DNA of 64,000 nt, from the NCBI RefSeq assembly GCF_050003625.1, contig NC_134400.1, forward strand, positions 62,248,241 through 62,312,240. The letters run 5' to 3'. Source of the stretch: Haematobia irritans (Eukaryota > Arthropoda > Insecta > Diptera > Muscidae). The position numbers were made by a program, and so were the translations under genes. A model generated the notes under the pieces. It was not told where the DNA came from. It ran no database searches and saw only the letters and a program-made list of their open reading frames with translations. Below are positions 21,030-31,908 of this stretch, piece by piece. Position 1 is the first letter of the stretch. The number at the start of each line of letters is the position of its first letter.

Positions 21030-21520
21030 TACTTATAAGGCAATTGGCCGGTCAGTGGTAAACTATGCAGCGCCAGTGTGGACACCGCAGACCACTGATA
21101 CGCAGTGGAATAATATACAAACCTGCCAGAACGCTGCTCTTAGAACTGCGACTGGGTGTCTCCGCAGCACACCCCTGGATCACCTTTATGTGGAGACAAA
21201 GATCATCCCTGTGCGAAGACACAACTACATGTTGTCAAAGCAGTATCTCCTGGGTTGTTATCGCAGTAATCATCCAAACCACCATCTTATGGATACACAA
21301 CCACCGCCCATGCCACTGCAATTTGTAATAAGCTCCGTGGTAGAAACAAGGTCCTCAAGTCACTTGCCGGCAGTACTTGGGGTGCGGACAAAGAAACCTT
21401 GCTAACTACTTATAAGGCAATTGGCCGGTCAGTGGTAAACTATGCAGCGCCAGTGTGGACACCGCAGACCAGTGATACGCAGTGGAATAATATACAAACC
21501 TGCCAGAACGCTGCTCTTAG

Positions 21521-21860
21521 GTTAGGTTAGGTTAGGTTAGGTGGCAGCCCGATGTATCAGGCTCACTTACGACTATTCAGTCCATTGTGATACCACATTG
21601 GTGAACTTCTCTCTTATCACTGAGTGCTGCCCGATTCCATGTTAAGCTCAATGACAAGGGACCTCCTTTTTATAGCCGAGTCCGAACGGCGTCCCACATT
21701 GCAGTGAAACCACTTAGAGCAGCTTTGAAACCCTCAGAAATGTCACCAGCATTACTGAGGTGGGATAATCCACCGCTGAAAAACTTTTTGGTGTTCGGTC
21801 GAAGCAGGAATCGAACCCACGACCTTGTGTATGCAAGGCGGGCATGCTAACCATTGCACC
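21521..21860 (-). mobile_element. Young SINE with 13-bp target duplication and TTAGG-like tail
   Basis: 340 bp in minus orientation between direct repeats ACGCTGCTCTTAG at 21508-21520 and 21861-21873. On the minus strand the head carries the TGGTTAGCATGCCCGCC segment and B box GGTTCGATTCC, and the 3' end is a run of about five CCTAA units (seen as GTTAG on plus). The first few head bases are missing. Both flanks continue the same retrotransposon reading frame, so the boundaries are unambiguous. Confidence 0.95.
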
Positions 21861-22536
21861 ACGCTGCTCTTAGAACTGCGACTGGGTGTCTCCGCAGCAC
21901 ACCCCTGGATCACCTTTATGTGGAGACAAAGATCATCCCTGTGCGAAGACACAACTACATGTTGTCAAAGCAGTATCTCCTGGGTTGTTATCGCAGTAAT
22001 CATCCAAACCACCATCTTATGGATACACAACCACCACCCAGGAACGTAAGGGTTGATATACATAATCTAGAGCGCGAGATCCAGCGCTATAAAAGAGTGC
22101 CTCTAGATCAAGCAGCGTACCAGGCAGGTTTGAACAGGATTCATGAGGATACTGTAGCTGAAGCGGTGAGAAGCTACAAGGTTAATCCTGTTCTTGGAGT
22201 CCGACCACCGCCCATAGCACCGGAGGAAAGAGACCTCCCACGGCAGACTAGGGTAGTTTTGGCCCAATTAAGATCAGGCAAGTGCAGCCGCCTCAATTCC
22301 TACTTATCGGTGATTGATAGCAGCGTAGCTGACGTTTGCCCAATTTGCAACCAAGGGCCACACGACACGCGTCATCTTTTCTCTTGCCCAGCCAAACCGA
22401 CCCGACTTACCACCAGATCACTCTGGACACACCCCACCTTAGTCGCAGAGTTCCTTGATCTGCCAACAAGCTGATGTACCAAGCGTATAACATGAAATGG
22501 ATGAGATCACAATAAACTGTTACAACAACAACAACC

Positions 22537-22797
22537 ATATCATTATGAATTTCTTGTCCCGGTAAACCTTTGTTATGTAAATATTTAATGACAGCACGCA
22601 TTTCTAATTTTTCCATTGTAAAAAAATTGCGGATGCGTCTTTTTTGAACACCTGTTTCTATATGAAGTATTTGCTAGATCGAAACAAAATTTAACATGTG
22701 TTCATAACAGAGATGGAAGTTTCCAAAACACTTAACTTTTTTCTGTTTATATCGCGCTTTTTGTGCTAGGCTAAGAAGTTTCCGAACTGCCCTCGTG
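22537..22797 (-). pseudogene. N-terminal and terminal part of the interrupted mariner
   Basis: Resumes the mariner after the retrotransposon tail. On the minus strand it reads MEKLEMRAVIKYLHNKGLPG, the usual mariner N-terminus, preceded by a UTR and the terminal inverted repeat ending CCCTCG. The same stretch is found at 7110-7365. Confidence 0.8.
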
Positions 22798-24204
22798 TAT
22801 CATACCCTAAACCACCTACTGAATTAGTAAACATTGTTTATGGGGTATCAATGGTTTGGGGAAAAACAGCATTTCCATATTTAGGAACATTAAGGGGTAC
22901 ATGGTTATGGGAGTTTTATCACAATCTGATATTAGAAGCTATAGTTGATTCTGAACCAAGAGTTAGTATGCTATTAATATTGAGTCTATTATTAGAAACG
23001 AGGAAATCGCTCAATTAGTGTGGGTAATAAATCTAAATTTCTGAAAATAGGGCAATAGTTTTATGTAAGAGCTACATGTAAGTCTAAATACGATCAGCTA
23101 GTTTGAGCAACATTGCTAATAAGAGTATTATGGCCAAATTCAGGAAAATCGACCGATGCATATATGTGGGAGCTATATCTAAATCTGAACCGATTTCGAT
23201 ATTTTACAGATTTGGTTGATACCACATAAGGTTACCTTGTGCTAAATTATAGTAAGATCGGGTACTAAATAAGGCTATTATGGTCAGAAATAAAGTTGTA
23301 AGGGAAAAAACGGGTGATACATATATATGGGAGCAATATCTAAATCTGAACCGATTTCGATAATATTTTCCAGATCGGTTAATAAATGAGGCAACTATGG
23401 TCAAAAATAAGGTTATAAGGGGCGCATTTTTGAAAATCGGGCGCTACATATATATGGGAGCTATATCTAAATCTGAACCGATTTGTATGATATTTTGCAC
23501 ATATAGTCAGTACTATAGAACATTAGAGTAAGCCAAATTTGAGTAAGATCGGTTGATAAACAAGGGTTTTAGGGTCAAATTTGCGAAAATCTGGCGATAC
23601 ATATATATGAAAGCTATAGCTAAATCTGAACCGATTTCGATGATTTTTTACACTTGTAGTAAGTGCTATAGAACATTAGATTTGGCCAACTTTGGGTCAG
23701 ATCGGTTAATAAATAAGGGACTTATGTCCAAATTTGGGAAAATCGGGCGATAGATATATATATGGGAGATTTATCTAAATCTGAAACGATTTCGATGAAA
23801 CTTGGCACACTTAAAGGGTGGTCAATTGGATTACTTTGTGGCAATTGACGCCGATCGGTTAGTAAATTAACGCAATCTGACCCCATTTATCGAAATCGGG
23901 CGATACATACGTATGGGAGCTATATATAAATTTGATCATATTTTTTCCAAATTCATCCCTGTATCAAAAAACTCCACATACCAAATTTCATCAAAATCGG
24001 TTAATAATTTCGACCGGAATCCTGCGAACAACAAATACATGGACGGACGGAAGGGCGGACACCAAGCGCAAGATCGACTCAGGAGATGATTCTGAGTCGA
24101 TCGGTATATATTTTATGGGGTCTAAAATCAATATTTCTGGTAGGCACATTTTTTGGCAGATCAAAGTTATTATAACCTGACCACTATGTGGTTTAGGGTA
24201 TAAA

Positions 24205-25628
24205 TAATATAACAACTACTCTGAACGAATACTTTCCTGAAGAACGAAGTATTTTTACGAATATTGTGTGCAGTCATTACATTTTTAATACATACTAGGT
24301 GTTTAAATTTAAATATTTGTAAGATTAATAAAATAAAAAAAATAATGTAAATACTACACGAAATATTATGGGAGTTTCGAATAAATAATGATAAAAGTGC
24401 GTATGTCTATATGAGTGTTCTAAACAATGAACCAATATCAACCATCGTAAGCATATCAATTCGGTTAAAAATGTATCTCTAGATATTATCAAAAAAAATT
24501 GAGATATACATCATATCTTCTTGGCCCACCTTCAGACATACAAAAAAATATAAACGGAGGGGAAAGTTCATTATACCTCTATTTTTTTACGGCATTGATT
24601 AGCATTATTTGTTCGATCCAAAGCATGTTCGCAATGTGCATTTTACTGGTGCGATTTTTTCTTGGTCTCCTTGTTAAATTTTCCACGACCGTCCTTACCG
24701 ACGAGGAAACTCACTCGGAGTTCGCTTAAACATTTATACTGGAATAGTCTTAAGATTGTCGTTGTTGTTCTAAATGCAAACATCGCCAATCGGGATGACA
24801 TTCTCAATATCTTGTGCAGTATATATGTTATTTTGAAATGCCTACATTCTGCAACTACGAGATCAACCAATAGATGTCTTACTAGTGGTTTATGGGCTGA
24901 TCAAAAAATAGGTAAAGGTGATACTATATAATTTAATATATAATTTGAATCCATTGAAGCATTCTTCTCCTGAACTTGTTAGAATTTGCATACCAAGCTT
25001 CATAATTCTTATCAATGCCTCTAAACCGCAGTCGCTTTAGGTTTACAAAGGAGAGTGTTGAAATTTTATTTTGTCCGGAGTTGAGAAATAGTTTTATTAC
25101 TTCGTTTCCAAAGTCCTGGAACATCTTTAATAACATTGAAAATGTATTGTCTTTTTGAGATATTTCAAATGCTTATCGTTGTGTTTGTTTTAAACAACTA
25201 TCAACCCTTATAAAGCGATTGGTAGGTAATGTTGATGCTATATAATATAAAATTTGATGAAACCATTGAAGCGGTCCCCGGAACTTTTTAGAATTTGCGC
25301 ATAAAACAGCATTATAAATTGCTTTCGTGCAATTTAAAGTTATCTATCTAAATATGAAAAACTTCAAAAACACTATTAACAACGAATTCCAGTACAATAC
25401 AATTCAAGAATTCGAAGGGCGCGAAAAAAGCAGTTTCTACTTACACAAAATTTTTGCAGTAAACACTCTTAATTTTCCCAACTTTTGATGCTTTCTGTTT
25501 GCGTTGACTGTTCATTTTGTTTTTATCTACTGGTGATATAATTTCTGAATGGAATTACAACGGCAATTTATTTTACACGACAATGAAACTGAGTTCATAT
25601 TTATCATTTCGGGCAAATAATATTATGT
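24205..25628. other. Unassigned sequence
   Basis: No recognised gene. The words CCATTGAAGC and AGAATTTGC recur together around 24950-24990 and 25260-25300, a weak local duplication. A minus-strand frame at 24643-24870 ends VGKDGRGKFNKETKKKSHQ, a basic tail that could be a terminal exon, but nothing supports it beyond that. Confidence 0.4.
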
Positions 25629-25636
25629 ACGTGAAG

Positions 25637-27153
25637 CAGTGTTGCCAGGTGATTTTTGATTCTTCCCCCCAAATCTTAAGCAACAAACCCCTAAATTGGT
25701 TTAAGCTTTTTTCAAAAACCCCCAAAAAATTTCAGAGTATAAAAGTGGTCCCAAAATTACGTGAAAAAATCCTGTAGTGATACACTTTAAAAATTAAATT
25801 TAACACAAATATATATCCTGAAAGAAGAGTTCTTTCCTGAGAAACGAAATTTTAGAAAAACTAAGTTTTCTTTTGATGGTAAAATTTGTTTTCGTTTGAA
25901 GTAAATAAAAAATAAAAGTTGCTATTTAAGAAAATACTTTAAAACAAAAGAGATTTTCGTTTGTTTAAAATTTCATCCCTGAGGAAATTATTTTTTTTAT
26001 GGATGTAATAATACAATATGTATATCAATTTAAAAAGCGGGCTTACTCTTAAAAAGCTTTCAGCTGCTAAATTAAAATACGATTGTTTTTAATTTTGTCA
26101 AATATTAAAAATGCCCTTTCAACAGAAGAGTTTAAAAAAGCCCTGCCAGCATTTCAAAGTTCCATTTCAACCTCATCGTTACCACAGACTCGTAAATGTC
26201 ACTTCAACCATCATGAAAAGGTACATCAAAAAGTACATGCAAGTAATTTGCCATCCCTACTGTTAAAAAAGCCTTTTTTTTTGTGAAACGCCAAGCGCAA
26301 CCAGCTTGTTATATTTTAATTAAATAAAAACGAAAATAAAGTTCTGAAAACATAGATTATACGCTTAAAAATGTGAAAGGTATATTGGTGAACAATTTGG
26401 TGATTTTCCAAATGGAATAAAGTGATTGTTTTTCAGATATTTTACAGACACGCTGCCTCCATGGAATAAAAACACTGGTTGATAGACGCAGCAACATGTA
26501 ACTCGCTACTTGTAACTCAACATCATCATTAATGGCAAAAATTATGTTAAATGTAATGTGATAGTGGTATAAATGTTATATTTTTAAGAATTTGTAAATG
26601 TTTAATCAAATTAATAAATATCTAAACAAACGTGTTTTACTCGACCACAATGATTCTTTTACAACTATCTTAAAATGCACTTTTTCTGATTGTTTGGAGG
26701 GTCCCTTATTGGCGTCGTTCTAAATTGATCTATAAAGGCACCTAATAATTGCACTCATGCGAAACATTTTTGTAGTAACTTGGCGTGGTACAACTTCTCA
26801 ATAGTGACGGCGCTTTTCCGACGAGTTTTTGATGTCGTATATGATTGTTTTCGACGTAGTGGGGATTCTCAAAAGAGTCCCCAAATTCAAAAAATGTTGG
26901 CAGGGAGATAACGAAAATAATGCTATTGGATACTTGTTTGTATTTAGGATCTTCTTGTTGACTTTCCGCATCTTTTTTCTCATAACTCATGCTAGAATTG
27001 TTCGGAATTTGCTTGGGAATTGCTCCACTTTATAAGGTCTGAAATAATTTTTTACCCCCAAAAATCCCCCCAAATAAATTTTTCCCCTAAAAATTCCTCT
27101 AAACGTGAAAAACCCCCTAAATTTGGGGGGAAACCCCTAACTTGGCAACACTG
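25637..27153. mobile_element. Non-autonomous hAT element with perfect 8-bp TSD and a nested TIR element
   Basis: It starts CAGTGTTGCCAGG and ends CTTGGCAACACTG, with identical flanking octamers ACGTGAAG at 25629-25636 and 27154-27161. Subterminal runs of CCCCC and GGGGGG form further inverted matches. The middle is taken by a separate TIR element (26141-26905). No transposase remains. Confidence 0.92.
26141..26905. mobile_element. TIR element of family Z, copy 1
   Basis: Begins CCCTGCCAGCATTTC and ends AATGTTGGCAGGG, forming an inverted repeat of about 14 bp. It shares its whole length with 34499-35293, including CTTGGCGTGGTACAACTTC and GACGGCGCTTTTCCGACGAG. No coding sequence is recognised. 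Confidence 0.8.
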
Positions 27154-27161
27154 ACGTGAAG

Positions 27162-27850
27162 GTAGGAAATTGCTCTCTTTTGCTGAGAGAGCAACCGTCA
27201 ACAGATGTCGCCAAATGTCAAAGCCATTCTATCCATACCCAATAAACACAGGGTGAGCGTTTTTCAAATGTAAAACCTTCTTAAGGGCACCTTATACGGT
27301 CGGATAATCCCTGCGACACAACACGTTGCGGCGACAAATCCGATAGTATAATGTCGTGTTCGTCTGTCGTGGGGACGTGTTGGCATAAAATCAAAACAAC
27401 TTTGATTTTTTCTGGTTTGGTGATACAAATCATTGAGTGTAAGGGGATGTTCGACAAACATTATCAAAGACAAATTTATTTTTACATTAAAAACAGGCAT
27501 TTCTGCAATGAAATTAATGATGGATCGCCAATTTTTCCAATCAATGGAAAACCATGCGACAAGTATTTTGAAATTCATCAAGTAATTTGTAATATATTAA
27601 ATGTGGATTACTTCAGGAATCATTGTTTTGACACATGTACCAAGATTTTTTGTATTATTTTCTTCCATTTTTTCAGTAATAAATGGTTTCACCCATAAAT
27701 CTTCATACAACTTCATTGTTTGTTTATGCTTCTTCTTATTTTTTCATGTTGTCATCACATTTGTTCGTGCAGTGTATGGGCAAAACTTGCACGAACACAA
27801 ACTCAAACTCCGCTTTATTTTGAGTGCAAATATAAGGTCTGTTCGCGTAC
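27162..27850. other. Unassigned sequence with TTAA-bordered repeat pieces
   Basis: No gene recognised. A TTAAGGGCACCTTATACGG start near 27287 and a GGTCTGTTCGCGTACTTTAA end near 27838 look like element termini. The latter's GTACGCGAACAGACC reverse complement occurs near 37243. Confidence 0.4.
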
Positions 27851-28083
27851 TTTAAGGTGAGTATTAAGTTCGAGTTTATCCGCTAAAATCGTAATTTTTT
27901 CACGATTACTTTTCTTTAATAATCCATTTTAAGGAATACAAACTTTGTGAAAATTTGCTTTGGGATATTCCCATCAAGTTATAATGAAATCTGCAACAAA
28001 TATGTATAATTTTAAGGCTTTTACTGATTTAGTTTTCACTTTAGTGAAATTTAGCCGCTAAAATCTTCATTTTTCACGATTAA
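27851..28083. repeat. MITE family M, copy 1
   Basis: Starts TTTAAGGTGAGTATTAAG and reads GTTCGAGTTT, then CCGCTAAAATCG. It is a largely palindromic sequence of about 230 bp with TTTTCACGATTA near both ends. Further copies lie at 29222, 29594/31342, 31566/34324, 35355, 42033 and 43408. Confidence 0.8.
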
Positions 28084-28330
28084 GGCCGGTGCTCTGTTCG
28101 GTTTTCGCGTTGAAACTCCAAACAAAATTAAAAAATGCGAAAAACTTGCGAACATTTTCCATTTGTGGTACTTTGTTTTTTTTTTCGAGTTGAAAAACTG
28201 ACGTTTATAGCATGGCGCCATTTGCAATGTGAACTAAGAAAAAATTTATTTATTAAAACTATTTGTGTGGGTTTATAACACAAACACGGATTATACTTTT
28301 GTTCCGAAACTATACAAAGGATCAAAGGAG
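28084..28330. repeat. End of a TTAA-bordered element (family P/Q)
   Basis: TTAAGGCCGGTGCTCTGTTC followed by GCGTTGAAACTCC and GGCGCCATTTGCAATG. The same order, inverted, occurs at 34130-34320 and 41880-42028. Only one end is recognised here. Confidence 0.6.
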
Positions 28331-28480
28331 TAGCAGATCAATTGCCCAAGGAAAATACAATGTTAATTTTGTAATAGCGAGCAGCAACCACCAACTTAAT
28401 TCAATATCGCTCCCTGTAAAATAGCGCTCCAAGTTACCTAAACAAACACCGCTTTCTATGTGCGAAATAATGGTTTCTAT

Positions 28481-29057
28481 TAGAGGTGTGCACGTGAGTA
28501 ATATTATGCTCACGCACACTCACGCCGGAGAAATCTTATTCACGCACACTCACGCACGATATTTTTTGGTAGGACTCACGATCACACACGCTCACGAAAA
28601 GAAAATTTATACTCACGCACACTCACGCACGAAAATCGTTTAAAAGTCATAACTAACGAAAAATTTCGTGACTAACGAAAAATGTCGTGACTCACGAAAA
28701 ACTTCGTGACTCACGAATAATTTTATGAGTGATTTACCTATAGAACCTGACTGAAAACATGAGTATGGTTAAAATCGAGTGCGATATAAAACTCTTACCA
28801 AATAGGATGTCACTAAAATTATAAAAGAATTCAACTCATAAGCATTTTATGTTCGTAAGCGAGATTATTTTCGTGAGCGTGTTTTTCCGAAATTCGTTAC
28901 TCACACACACTCACGAAGGTATTATTTTCGTGACTCACGATCACGCACGACATTTGGTTGGTTAATCACGCTCACGCACACTCACGCCGTTGCCGTCAGC
29001 GTGAGTCACGAAAATGTTCGTGAGTCACGACAATTTCGTGTCACGTGCACTCCTCTA
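28481..29057. mobile_element. Foldback element built from CTCACG repeats, hAT-like ends
   Basis: 577 bp. The left end TAGAGGTGTGCACGTGA and right end TCACGTGCACTCCTCTA are inverted repeats with one mismatch. Both arms are packed with CTCACGCACACTCACG and GACTCACGAAAA variants, the right arm inverting the left. TAGAGGTGTGCA is a hAT-style terminus, but no matching 8-bp target duplication was found, so the class is tentative. The middle (about 28725-28870) is unrelated AT-rich sequence. Confidence 0.75.
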
Positions 29058-29221
29058 TACTGCTGCATGTTTATGGGATCGATAACACATTTACCGATTA
29101 TATAGTCATCGCCGTCAAGTCGTATCGACATTCCGTCCGGAATAACTGATAGTCTGTAAAGCGCATTCCGTGCGGAATAAGTGATAGTATGTAAAGCGCA
29201 TTAGTTTTCACTTTAGCGGCT
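29058..29221. other. Short spacer with a local repeat
   Basis: CATTCCGTCCGGAATAACTGATAG is followed by a near copy about 40 bp later (words GGAATAA and TGATAGT). No gene recognised. Confidence 0.4.
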
Positions 29222-29590
29222 AAAGGTGAGTACTAAGTTCGAGTTTAGACGCTAAAGTGAAAACTAAATCAGTAAAAAAGGAATAAAATTATACATATTT
29301 GTTGTAAATTTTATTATAACTTGATGGGAAATAGCCCAAAGCAAAAGTTTCATAAAACTAAACCCATACAAACAATACAATGTAAATAAAAGCAATATTT
29401 ATGTACACAAAGAATGTAAACAAACCTACTAAACGTAAACAAAGACTTTGACAAGATGAATGGCGATATTAGTCACCTGATTGCATGACTTTACCTTTAA
29501 TTAATATGCCTTGCCTTAAAATGGATTATTAAAGAAAAGTAATCGTGAAAAAATTACGATTTTAGCGGCTAAACTCGAACTTAATGCCCA
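29222..29590. repeat. MITE family M, copy 2, with an internal insertion
   Basis: Begins AAAGGTGAGTACTAAGTTCG and ends ACTTAATGCCCACCTT. The internal 29345-29510 stretch is not found in other copies. Confidence 0.7.
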
Positions 29591-29593
29591 CCT

Positions 29594-31545
29594 TAAAGGT
29601 GAGTATTAAGTTCGAGTTTAAGCTGAGTACTATGTTCAGTTTTCAAGCTGAAAACCAGCATATTTTAACGGTTACTTTTTTTAACAATTAACTCTTTCCG
29701 GTCCGGTGGTATGAATACTATACCACTCATCTAATTAATTTTCCTACATTCTGTGTGCAATTGTTTATTCTAAATATCACTTTTATATGTAGATTTAAGC
29801 TTATATTTCAAGAAAAAAAATAATATACCAAATGTTCGAAAGATCTAGGTTAAAGTGGCAGCCCGATATACATATTTTGAACTAAACTTGAGTACCATCT
29901 GTCAAGTGTTGACAGTGTTTTCCATTATTTAGCAATTTTCTGCTAAACACGTGCGTTAGACTTTATATTTGTATATTTTTGATCAATAAGATAGTAAATA
30001 ACGTGCTTGAAAATAGTAACATCAAAAATAAATAAAAAATTTTGAAGTAGTGTGGCTTAAAGTTGATGGTATAAAAATAATACCACTGCGCATTATATCC
30101 ATGGCTAAAAACAATAAACTCAAAGACAGTGATATTTCCTATATATTGGAAACAATCGAGGATAAAGTTGTTGTGGAAGAGATTCTATCAGACGCAGAGT
30201 CAATTGTCGATGATGTTGAAGACCTCGATGATCAGAACCAAATCCAGGAACTTCCTTGGATTTGGTTCTGATCATCCTTCCAGGATCCTTGCAGTCGACA
30301 ATGAAGATAAACACTTTGATGAAGGTGAAAACTAGGGATGTAGTGGAGTTTTAAATTCGGGTGAAAAATTTGATACCGACGACGATATGCCCATATCTAA
30401 TTTATTTAGCAGTCTCGTAGAAGTCACCCCACCAATTTGGAGTAAGCAAAATTCAATAGAGATACCAATTGCATTTACTGGCATGAAACGAGGACCTACA
30501 GAAGTTGTGGAAAAACGAGGCATCCTATGATAATTTTAATATTTTTAGTAAAAGTATAACAAAAGAAATTATGGAACATACGAGTATTGTATTTCAAATG
30601 AACCTGTTTGCTCAACAATCTGGCAAACGCTACACTGCAACAAATGCCTTACAAATACAAGCTTTTATAGGAATTAAGTTTCTAATGGGAATAAAACCCC
30701 AGGCCAGTTACAAAGACTATAGGTCATCTCGTCCGGAATTAAATGACGGCTATATATCGAAAATAATGCCTATAAGAAGATTTGATTTGATTATCTAATA
30801 TACATTTGAATGGTTCTACCTTAATGCCTAAAAAAGGATCACCTAAGTTCAACAAGCTGTATAAAGTTCAACCGTTTCTGGATATGTTGCTAGAGAGATT
30901 TAAATTGTGTTTTAATCTGGGTGAATATCTAGCGGTAGATGAATCCATGATTAGATTCAAAGGTACATTCCTATTTATGGATTTATTTTGTTTAGAGTTT
31001 ACTCCACCTTGTTAAAGTAAAACGAAATCATGTTTTAATGAATTTCATAAATAAAGCTATCACATAAGCGCGGTGGTATAAAAAGCATACCACATCCTTG
31101 CGCGAAATCCTGAATGGAGATATTCTTTTTTGTAATTTTTTTTTCAATAAATTACTTCTGTAAATAAAAGCAAATAAAAATTTTCTTTCATTTTCGCCGA
31201 TTTTATATAGTGCAATCAATACATTGGATATTGTCCATCCATAATTTGAAGAGACTTGATAAAAATGTTATCATCTTCATATATATTTTTGCACTTTTAA
31301 TTTAGTGTTTTGGTGAAAAACTCGAACATAGTACTCACCTTTAGCCGCTAAAGTGAAAACTAAATCAGTAAAAAAGGCATAAAATTATACACATTTGTTG
31401 CAGATTTTATTATAACTTGATGGGGAATAGCCCAAAGTAAATTTTCACAAAGTTTGTATTCCTTAAAATGGATTATTAAAGAAAAGTAATCGTGAAAAAG
31501 TGACAATTTTAGCGGCTAAACTCGAACATAATACCCACCTTAAAT
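29594..31545. repeat. MITE family M, copy 3, split by a piggyBac-containing insert
   Basis: The left arm (29594-29622, GGTGAGTATTAAGTTCGAG) and right part (31334-31545, ending AACATAATACCCACC) together make one M element. The insert between them carries GAGTACTATGTTC and GAACATAGTACTCACC inverted ends. TTTA appears on both sides of the insert. Confidence 0.7.
30100..31015 (+). pseudogene. piggyBac-type transposase relic
   Basis: Pieces in different frames encode an acidic N-terminus (MAKNNKLKDSDISYILE, then DAESIVDDVEDLDDQNQ), a middle domain (IQAFIGIKFLMGI, YKDYRSS) and LAVDESMIRFKG, the motif with a catalytic aspartate in piggyBac (DDE_Tnp_1_7) transposases. Stops and shifts occur near 30268, 30335 and 30796. 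The C-terminal part with later catalytic residues and the cysteine-rich domain is missing. A TTAACTCTTTCCGGTCC stretch at 29687, upstream, resembles a piggyBac terminus at its TTAA target, and TGGTAT...ATACCA pairs occur at both sides (29707 and 31071). Inactive. Confidence 0.8.
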
Positions 31546-31908
31546 TCGAACTTAATACCCACCTTAAAGGTGGGTATTAAGTTCGAGTTTAAGGTGGGTA
31601 CTATGTTTGTTGGCACGAAAAAAACTTCACTTAACCATTCTTTCGCGTTGAAAAATGAGAGTGTTGACAATACATTTCGAACGAAGAAAACAGCTATTTT
31701 GGAGCTATTCCGCGTTTATTTCTCCGCAATTTAATTGACAACATCGCCAAATGTCATACTATTTTTACTTATACATACGCAGCAGCTGATTGTTTACATA
31801 CACGCATTCATGATAATTGTTTTGAAAAGTGTTTTTCTACCAGTTTTTGGATTGTTTTCCAAAAAAATCTCATACAGCACTGGACACTAATAATTGTTAA
31901 GAATAAAG

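Larger units (their letters stand above)
19993..22035 (+). repeat. Tandem duplication inside ORF2 with insertions in each copy
   Basis: The segment from GCCCATGCCACTGCAATTTG at 19993 to the CCACCGCC before 21309 is repeated from 21309. Without insertions each unit is about 380-430 bp. Copy 1 carries the mariner at 20096-21029. Copy 2 carries the SINE at 21521-21860 but still shows an uninterrupted mariner target (CTAACTACTTATAAGG, about 21402-21417). A CCCA microhomology is present at the junction. Confidence 0.88.
19099..22474 (+). pseudogene. Non-LTR retrotransposon ORF2 (reverse transcriptase), broken
   Basis: The frame from 19099 carries the reverse transcriptase: VIPLLKPGKD, YRPISLLSP, HGFRKVHST, ALDLSKAFGTVNH (motif A), GVPQGGVISPALFNLY, and YADDC (catalytic box) near 19730, followed by the thumb-like ILGVTFD region. 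It is interrupted at 20095 by a mariner, resumes at 21032, passes through a tandem duplication and a SINE, and finishes at 21874-22474. The C-terminal region contains CPICNQGPHDTRHLFSCPAK, the CCHC end typical of such proteins. KAFG replaces the more usual KAFD. Clade assignment is uncertain. Confidence 0.85.
18786..22536 (+). mobile_element. Non-LTR retrotransposon with deletions, duplication and two insertions
   Basis: It spans from the N-terminal ORF to a short 3' UTR ending in CAATAAACTGTTACAAC and an ACA-repeat tail. The endonuclease region is deleted near 19100. A roughly 430-bp part of ORF2 is tandemly duplicated. A mariner sits in the first duplicate and a SINE in the second. Its G+C content is visibly higher than that of the surroundings. 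Confidence 0.88.
18127..22797 (-). mobile_element. DD34D mariner interrupted by a retrotransposon
   Basis: The outer inverted repeats are CGAGGGCGGTTCGAAACTTC at 18127 and a matching GAAGTTTCCGAACTGCCCTCG end closing near 22795, inserted at TA in repeat R. The non-LTR element at 18786-22536 sits inside. The two mariner parts sum to about 920 bp, roughly 370 bp short of a full mariner, so sequence at the junction was lost when the retrotransposon arrived, or earlier. Confidence 0.82.
18088..24204 (+). repeat. Modular repeat R, copy 1, split by a nested insertion
   Basis: The left 39 bp, ending AGTCGGGCGGGGCCGACTA, match the start of the intact copy at 55248. The rest resumes at 22798 with TATCATACCCTAAACCACC. 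The right part (23130-23950) consists of about 150-bp modules, each containing GGGAGCTATATCTAAATCTG or close variants and the word CCGATTTC. They are followed by an ACGG tract, an imperfect hairpin around GATCGACTCAG and TGAGTCGATCGG, and a terminal GGTTTAGGGTATA that inverts the TACCCTAAACC start. The element class is unknown. Confidence 0.75.

Noticed and set aside
24643..24870. Minus-strand frame ending in a basic tail as a terminal host exon
   Set aside because: No start context, splice partner or recognisable family; kept only as a remark.
28500..29050. CRISPR-like direct repeats
   Set aside because: The CTCACG words have no constant spacer length, sit inside an inverted-repeat element, and the sequence is eukaryotic.
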